Positions 57,501 through 64,000 of a stretch of 64,000 nucleotides of DNA are shown here, piece after piece. The position numbers were made by a program, and so were the translations under genes. Below the pieces are notes generated by a model. The model made no database searches and had not been told where the DNA came from. It saw nothing but the letters and a program-made list of their open reading frames with translations. Numbering within the stretch: position 1 is the stretch's first letter; every line of letters begins with the position of its first letter. The DNA comes from Cruorifilaria tuberocauda (taxonomy: Eukaryota; Nematoda; Chromadorea; Rhabditida; Onchocercidae), in NCBI GenBank assembly GCA_013365365.1, contig JABVXU010000052.1, positions 1-64,000 of the forward strand, in the 5' to 3' direction.

Positions 57501-60500
57501 AGAAAGGAACAACCTAAAGCTTGTCACGGTCACAGAAGATCAAAGACAATCATAGAATATATCAAGTTCAAATTGCTATTTTTTCTCATTTAGATGAAGT
57601 TTATAGTTCATGCATATTTGTAACTTTTCAAATCTTACCTCTCTATTCTACCTCCATCTTCTAACAGATAATCATTCAAATTCAAGCATAAATATCAACA
57701 TTCAAGTAATATTCAGTTAATATAGCACACAATGTTATGTGCTAATGAAAATAGTGGACTTAATAATATAGAAAATTTATATGAACGTGATATCATTTCA
57801 GCGATATCATTAAGAATGATACGAGAAATCGTCTTTGACAATATTCGATGTCAATCCCAACAAATCTTTGAAAACAACTGCGAATCACTCGTCCCATATT
57901 TTATTTGTTAAAACTTTCGAAAATATAAAATTCCGAAAAGCAAATTAGACAACAGTAAAAAAAAAAAGAAAACGACAAATAGAAATAGCTCAAAGTAATT
58001 CGAAATAGAAAATAAGAAAAATATCAAAAAATTTTTTCTTCTTTACCTGACAGAACATTACGGAAAAAATATATGGTAGAAAGAAATTTAAAAAATATAC
58101 TACCCATACATTGTTGAATTTATACAAATACCCATAAACATCAGCATTGATGACAAATTATTACAGAAAATGATTTATAAATGTTTCTCAAAAAATTTTT
58201 TTGGAAGTTATTTCCTATATCTCGTAATTCCTCATATATCGTTCAAACATAAGTTTTAAAGCAAGATTTTAGGTTGTTTTTGCGAGAAATTATTCGGTCC
58301 CAAAGACTAGCACAAACAAATCCCGTGATTTTCATAGCTACAGAATGACCAGAACTTTTAGGTTTTTTAATATCGGTAGAAAAGTGAACTGACAGTAAAA
58401 GCACGAAAACCTAAAATAAAAAATATATACAAAATACAAACACGATTTTCATAATCCAAGCAGAGAAAAGCATCAAAATGATCTAGGAATTTCAATTAAA
58501 ATAATCATTAATAAATAAGTACAAGAAACTTCACTTTTTCCTTCTTATGTATGCTAAGAGAATTCAAAAAACTGCGGATCTAAAAAAGTGATATATGCCC
58601 TGTACAAAGAATTCCTGATTCTTTTAAACTAGATTTACAGATTTTTTTCGGAAAATTCTGATATTGTCATGAAAAAAAACATTTGAGAGAAATTGCTGAT
58701 AATGCTTATTGCTACTTTAATCGCTTTTCAGTTTTCCTCTTAAAGTTCTTTAGGAAACACTCGGTATCTCAGGGGTAATTTGAAAGGATAGACGTAAAAT
58801 AATTTAACCCGCAAAGATTTAATATCATTAAGGAAAAGCTGACAATAAACGTTCTATAAGAAATGAATTTCAACTACGAACCAATCCGGTCAGAAAAATA
58901 TGTAGTACAAAGGCACACGTCACGGATAAAGCACTCAGACAGAATACAAGAGTACAAAGAAAACTGATAAGTTTGCAATTGTGCTATTCCATTAATTGCA
59001 AACTAAGTTGCAAATCCATGAATTTATTGAATAGAAGATTTTTCTGATTTGAAGAAGAAATTTCCAGATTTCACAGAAAATTCTGATGAATGATCGATGT
59101 GGAAGGAAATGTAAAAATAAAAATTAAGGTGCACAAGAAATTATTAAATTGAATATTTTGATATGAAAAACAAAACAAAACAATTCTTAAAAATACTATT
59201 CCCCAAAACACTAATTGATATGAGTATGAACTAATATGTGATAAATATCCACTTGAAAGAATGTATTACAGTTGAAAAAATAAAAATGAAATCATCTATC
59301 TGTATAACAGAGACGGCTTCCTTTTTTGTTAAATTTGAAAGAAATATTCCACTTTGACTATCAATCGATCTATCGTCCATTATATTCAGAATCACAAATC
59401 GGAAAACTAATGTACGAAAGATTATCTAATCTTCAAATTATTTCATTCTCTATTTCTTTTCATCTCAAACTTCTTTCTCGATATTTCGTTGGATAGAACA
59501 AAGGTTGAACTATGTTTTGAATAGAAAATAAAAAGCAGATGAAAATAATTCTTAAAAGTATTATGTCTCAAAATGACTAGCAATTCCAATAAATGGCAAA
59601 AGTAATCACAAGCAAAAGATAAAATGAATACGTAGAATATCAGTCGCAGGATAATAACAAATTAATGTAACAAGATGACAATCATTGAAAGATTCAAAAG
59701 AAAGCTCTTTATACATAAATATAATGAAACAATACCTACGTTTTAGCTCAAATATTTCTGAAATTAATAATAAATATTTAGCAATTGAATATTTTCTTTA
59801 AAGATTTCATAATTCCATTCGACAATCAAAAAAAAGAGTGTTCAATATCTTTACTTTTATTTTCTACATTATTTTCTGGTGAAATAGAAATGAGGAAATG
59901 AGACTTCATCAAAATATTAAGCGTGAAATTGAAAACCAAAAACGAACATTTTCAATTTGTATTTATCTGTTAAATAAATTAATTTTGCTGGAGAATGTGA
60001 TGACAAATCAGTTATACGGCAACGAAATATGTCAAAGAAATGTGACACTGATCTATCTGGCTAATGTATAAAGGCCTATTTGATGAATTGCGAGTAAGTC
60101 TAGTGCAGAGCAAATTCATTCATTTCAGCTCTCAATAAGATCCATACAAAATATCCTGTACGAGAAGGGAAGTTATTCTTAATTATGAACAAAACGAACG
60201 CTTTCATAACAATAAAACAACGACTCAAGAATTTCCATTAATCATTCATGCATCATTTTCAAATTAATCAAATCCTTCAAATTCTTATTTGCATTGGAAA
60301 TGAATTTTTAATCATTTGTTGTTACTTTCTGACCTCTCAAAATGAAACAAACCAAATACGACGTAGAATATTTATATAATTCGATTAAAAAGAAAAAAAT
60401 GTATTAGAAATTCGGAAAGAAAAAGGAAAATGAAACTATAAGAAAACGTAAAATGAAAAGGTAAAAAATCTTAAAATCACTTCAACTTTGGAAAGAATTA

Positions 60501-61625
60501 TGTAACATATGCTCAAAGTGTACAATTTAAAAGCTGAGCTTCATTAATTTTTCATCAATGTTTTTCATCAATGAAAAAATTCATTAATTTCTAATAAAAA
60601 GCTGCTCAATAGAAGACAACAACAAGCCCTATTAATTAGCCATAGGAATTAACGGAAGTCAAAAATTGAAAAAAAATACGTGATAACCATTCATGAAAAC
60701 TCCACTGAGCTTAACCCTGAGGCTAAGACATACTAAATCAAGATGTAAATTTCTTAGCGGTATAATTCCATACTATATCTTAATAAAATGGGAAAGTAAA
60801 ACTAAACAGTTGCAAGCATTTCATTTATTTCACGGAAATTTCTTTTTTTTGAAAACATTTAGCGATAAAAAAATATATTGTGAATTTCACGAAACTTCTT
60901 CTCCAAATATTATTTAAAAACATTTCTTCGCAGTATATTTAAACCAAGTACCTCTATAGGGCATACTTGTCATCAAAGTGAACAACTGTATAGTTGTATT
61001 ATCTTCATCTACACTCTCGACAAACAGCACAAACCTATGGCATTAAAAATCTATGATGTAGTTTGGAAAAGTTATTATATCATTAATCTTCATTATTTTT
61101 TCTCTGCAAAACTTAACCTGTGCATATTGAATTTCTTAAGAATGACTCTTCCATTGCCAAGTTACCTATTATTACAAAAATAAAAATAATATTCATCACA
61201 AAAACTGGAATGAAATATGAAGCTAACAACTACGGGCGTTCATCAAACGGGTAGTAAGTTCTACTGATATTCTTCTTCATGCATAATGTTTCTAGTAATT
61301 TAGGAACATACATGTAAACAATATCAATAAGAAATCACGATGCAATGGTACTTGATGAAGAGAGATATCATTTGTATTTCGAATTACAACACGAGATAGA
61401 ATCAAAACAGAAAAAACTCAGGATGGCCCTCAAAAATCTTTATACTGCGATATTCTTTTTCTTCCTTTTATGCAAACTCTGGCCTCAATAAATGATGCAT
61501 GAATAACGGATTTAACTAATTAGAACAACAATTAAGTGAAAGAATGATCAAAGATTGTTAATTCGCCAAAAAAGAAAAAAAAAACGATCTTCAATAACAA
61601 ATTTCTTCAAGAATAATCAGCAAAA
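57501..61625. other. Gene-poor interval downstream of the SL1-like element
   Basis: This AT-rich stretch runs to the stop codon of the ELL-like gene. Open frames are short (for example 60693-60917 on +) and without recognisable domains. The right end should contain the 3' UTR of the ELL-like gene. Confidence 0.45.
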
Positions 61626-63558
61626 TCATGATGCTGAAGTATTTTTCAGAGTATGATGATTACTACTGTTGCCATTGCTGTTTAAATTAGTCTTATCTGA
61701 AACAAGCTGTCTCCTTTGGTTTTTTTCCCAAAAATCTACATGCTTCTTCAAAATTTCCAACTTTGCTCTCAAATCTTCATGTCTCTGTCTTGTTTCCAAA
61801 TATTCCGGATTACGCTGATAATGCATATATCGCATTTCTATTGCTTCTTCTGCCTTAAATACGAAACAACACTTAAGGAATCCCATACAATTATGTATTC
61901 TTTTTTAAGAATCTAAAATTTCTATCGGGACCAATGATTTGTACTCTATCCGTGTCATTTGAAATGTGAATGAAAAATCAATAAAGGCATCATTATTTGC
62001 TTGTCAAATACAGTTACATTAATATAGATTTAAAATTTTAACTCAGATCAATAACTACACTCTAATTTAACTTCTTGGTATCAAAACCTATAAGTATACC
62101 TTTACATGTTCTTTCGAATTCTTTGGCGCTTCGTTCATCTTTTTTTCGAGCTCTTTGAATTCGGTCACTACAGCTGACAGAAGATTATAACATGTCAGAT
62201 ACTTTGGATAATCTTCCTGAATTCATATTCATCTAACGTATGAAATTTCATTTTACAGAAATACTGGAAGAATCGACCGAAAATATGAAAAATTCCGTAA
62301 ACTTTTCTTTCTGCACAAATGATTCTCTAACGACAGGATAAATAGAAAAACTATAAATCAGCATTTGCTTCCAATAAAAGTATAAGGAAAAATATATCAA
62401 AATTATCAAGTTTAAGACTGGAATTCCACAGCTATGCAATAAAATAGGTGAAATAAGCCTAAATCTGAAAGACAAGAACCAAAAAGTGAAAAATTTTCTG
62501 AAGTTAGTAATTTCAAATCTGAAACGTCTAGAAAAAATCAAAAAAAAAATTACTAGAAACTTTAGATAATACAGCTCGGCTTCCTCTAAATTTCGTGGTT
62601 CTGGAAATTCCTTTAACCAATCACGACTAGTTTGCGGAGCAGAACTAGGTGATAAACCAGAACCTGTGGAGCTCATCGGTTCTACCAATCGTTCAGTATC
62701 GTTCATTCCAATAGTACGTTGACAGGTATTTTTCTGAGCAAAATAAATAAAATAATCTATTATGAATTAGAAGTAAAATCAAAAGAAATTCAACGAGAAC
62801 AACTCATAAAAGACAAAGCACAAAAGCCAGCAAACAGTATTCTTTTCTCACTTAGAAATTTTAAGATCTGCATCATATTGTCGCGACAGCGTAAGTTACA
62901 CGTTGTTAAATTTAATATTTTGTTAAGCTTCTTAGCATGTTTCAAATAAATGGCAGCATCATCATAAACGTGAAATTAAAAAGCGGTTTAACTAGCACAA
63001 ACATGTAGATACGTATACAGTACTACTTTTAACGATAAGCGAAAGGCATCACGGAAATGTGACTGATCTACAATAATCATAGGCAACTCTGATTCTATGA
63101 CATTTTATAATTTATTAATATAATTAACGATAAAAGGAAAAGCGTACTGTTTGTTGTGGATTGGTTGTTAAGTTAGCGTTCGATGGATCTTCTGGTGGTG
63201 ATAAGGACTGCTGTCGTGGCCGTTTGGAGGTGATCTGAGGAGGTGTTATTATTGAATTAGTATGAGCTTTTCGTTTTGAACTGAGCATACTTGAGTTACT
63301 GAGATCATCGCTCGCTTTACCGCTGTAAAGAAATGAAATAAGTGATATCAAGAGCAATTAGTGACAGAAATTTGAAGAACTTATTAACTTTTAATAATTA
63401 TCAATTTTAAATTCGCTAAAATGAATTATAAACAATTTGAAAAACTTACTCCGTTCCTACATTATTTACATTATTGTTAATTTCGGCGGGACTTTTTGAG
63501 CTAATACTGGAAGTTGCGGATTCCGGAGATTTATTTTCCACAATACGAAAAGATGAAT
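61626..63558 (-). CDS. ELL: ELL-family RNA polymerase II elongation factor, C-terminal part
   Basis: Five exons are visible, 63558-63450, 63322-63148, 62733-62554, 62216-62100 and 61853-61626, all in phase; the 5' part lies beyond the right edge. The visible protein starts with a Ser-rich linker (KSPESATSSISSKSPAE), a basic stretch (SKRKAH, SKRPRQQ) that may be a nuclear localisation signal, then the occludin-homology domain of ELL: DWLKEFPEPRNLEEAELYYL, EDYPKYLTCYNLLSAVVTEF and EEAIEMRYMHYQRNPEYLE, ending in RAKLEILKKHVDFWEKNQ. In ELL this C-terminal helical domain binds partners in super elongation complexes, which suppress polymerase pausing. A 25-residue Asn/Ser-rich tail follows. The family call rests on the domain pattern and the order linker-occludin domain; the ELL N-terminal domain is not in the window. 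Confidence 0.8.
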
Positions 63559-64000
63559 CTAAAAAATATGAACATGATAGATTTCAATCATCAATTTTTC
63601 TAAAAATAGAAAGATAGTTTAGTAAACCTAGCTTATGCAATTTATTAATTCTTGAAATATAATAGATGAAGATCCCTAAGAATCAAATAAACCGATCATC
63701 CATGATACCGAAGAAACATGTTAAATATTCTGTGAAAGCGCAGAAAAAAAAAAGAACAGTGATGAAAGTTTAATTTATGAGAGTAAAGGAGCTAAATCTT
63801 GAAAAAACTATCATTTCAATACATTGCAAATGAGATTGAGAAGTTTTTCGTAGCAGGAGCAAAGAAAATTTGAATTAAAATACTATCAACAAAAAGAAAT
63901 AAACATATTTTTTTAATAAAAATGTCGAAGAAACACACTCTAAAAGCACATAAAAGATGATTAAAAAATTTTTAAATAGACGAATATAAGACAACTGCTT
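63559..64000. other. Intron of the ELL-like gene at the window edge
   Basis: The first visible ELL exon begins at 63558 with an acceptor (TTTTTTAG) in a phase that needs one base from an upstream exon. No exon is recognised from there to the edge, so this is probably intronic. Confidence 0.5.

Overview
The window is a stretch of nematode nuclear genome, almost certainly from a filarial worm (clade III). It is very AT-rich, its genes are split into many short exons, acceptors often resemble ...TTTTNAG, and several start codons sit a few bases after a lone acceptor, as expected for spliced-leader trans-splicing. The asparaginyl-tRNA synthetase reads, from memory, very close to the Brugia malayi antigen but is not identical, so the species is a relative that I cannot name. 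There are no bacterial features: no CRISPR, insertion sequences or phage genes.

Left part (1-15.7 kb). After about 3.1 kb without a recognisable gene there is a small secreted-protein gene on + (3176-3645). A run of minus-strand genes follows, read right to left: an unidentified 159-residue protein (15619-14830), ALG13 (14782-14285), the centriole cartwheel protein SAS-6 (13783-8856), a doubtful small membrane-protein ORF (8570-8243) and a complete DNMT2/TRDMT1 methyltransferase (7176-4035). The first two genes are only 47 bases apart and SAS-6 starts 501 bases further on, so a trans-spliced operon is plausible.

Middle (15.7-41.5 kb). A gene-poor stretch is followed by cytoplasmic asparaginyl-tRNA synthetase (11 exons, minus, 23182-19485). 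On + lies a 17-exon ELM2-SANT-C2H2 co-repressor of the TRERF1/MIDEAS/ZNF541 type (27595-41485), whose first intron is about 5.4 kb long and carries a polypyrimidine tract.

Right part (41.5-64 kb). All genes are on minus: a secreted protein with two von Willebrand A domains (48092-44646), Rab1 (54773-50513) and the 3' part of an ELL-family transcription elongation factor that runs off the right edge (63558-61626). In the gap between Rab1 and ELL, at 57411, a 19-base exact copy of the start of nematode SL1 is followed by AG|GT and several small hairpins. This is a possible variant SL RNA gene or SL pseudogene.

Exon structures were assembled by hand from splice signals. For DNMT2, SAS-6, AsnRS, the ELM2-SANT protein, the vWA protein, Rab1 and ELL the phases close without stops across the listed exons. 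Two introns (one in DNMT2, one in SAS-6) need GC-AG boundaries. The genes are mostly housekeeping or regulatory (tRNA charging and modification, N-glycosylation, centriole assembly, chromatin, vesicle traffic, elongation) and do not form one pathway.
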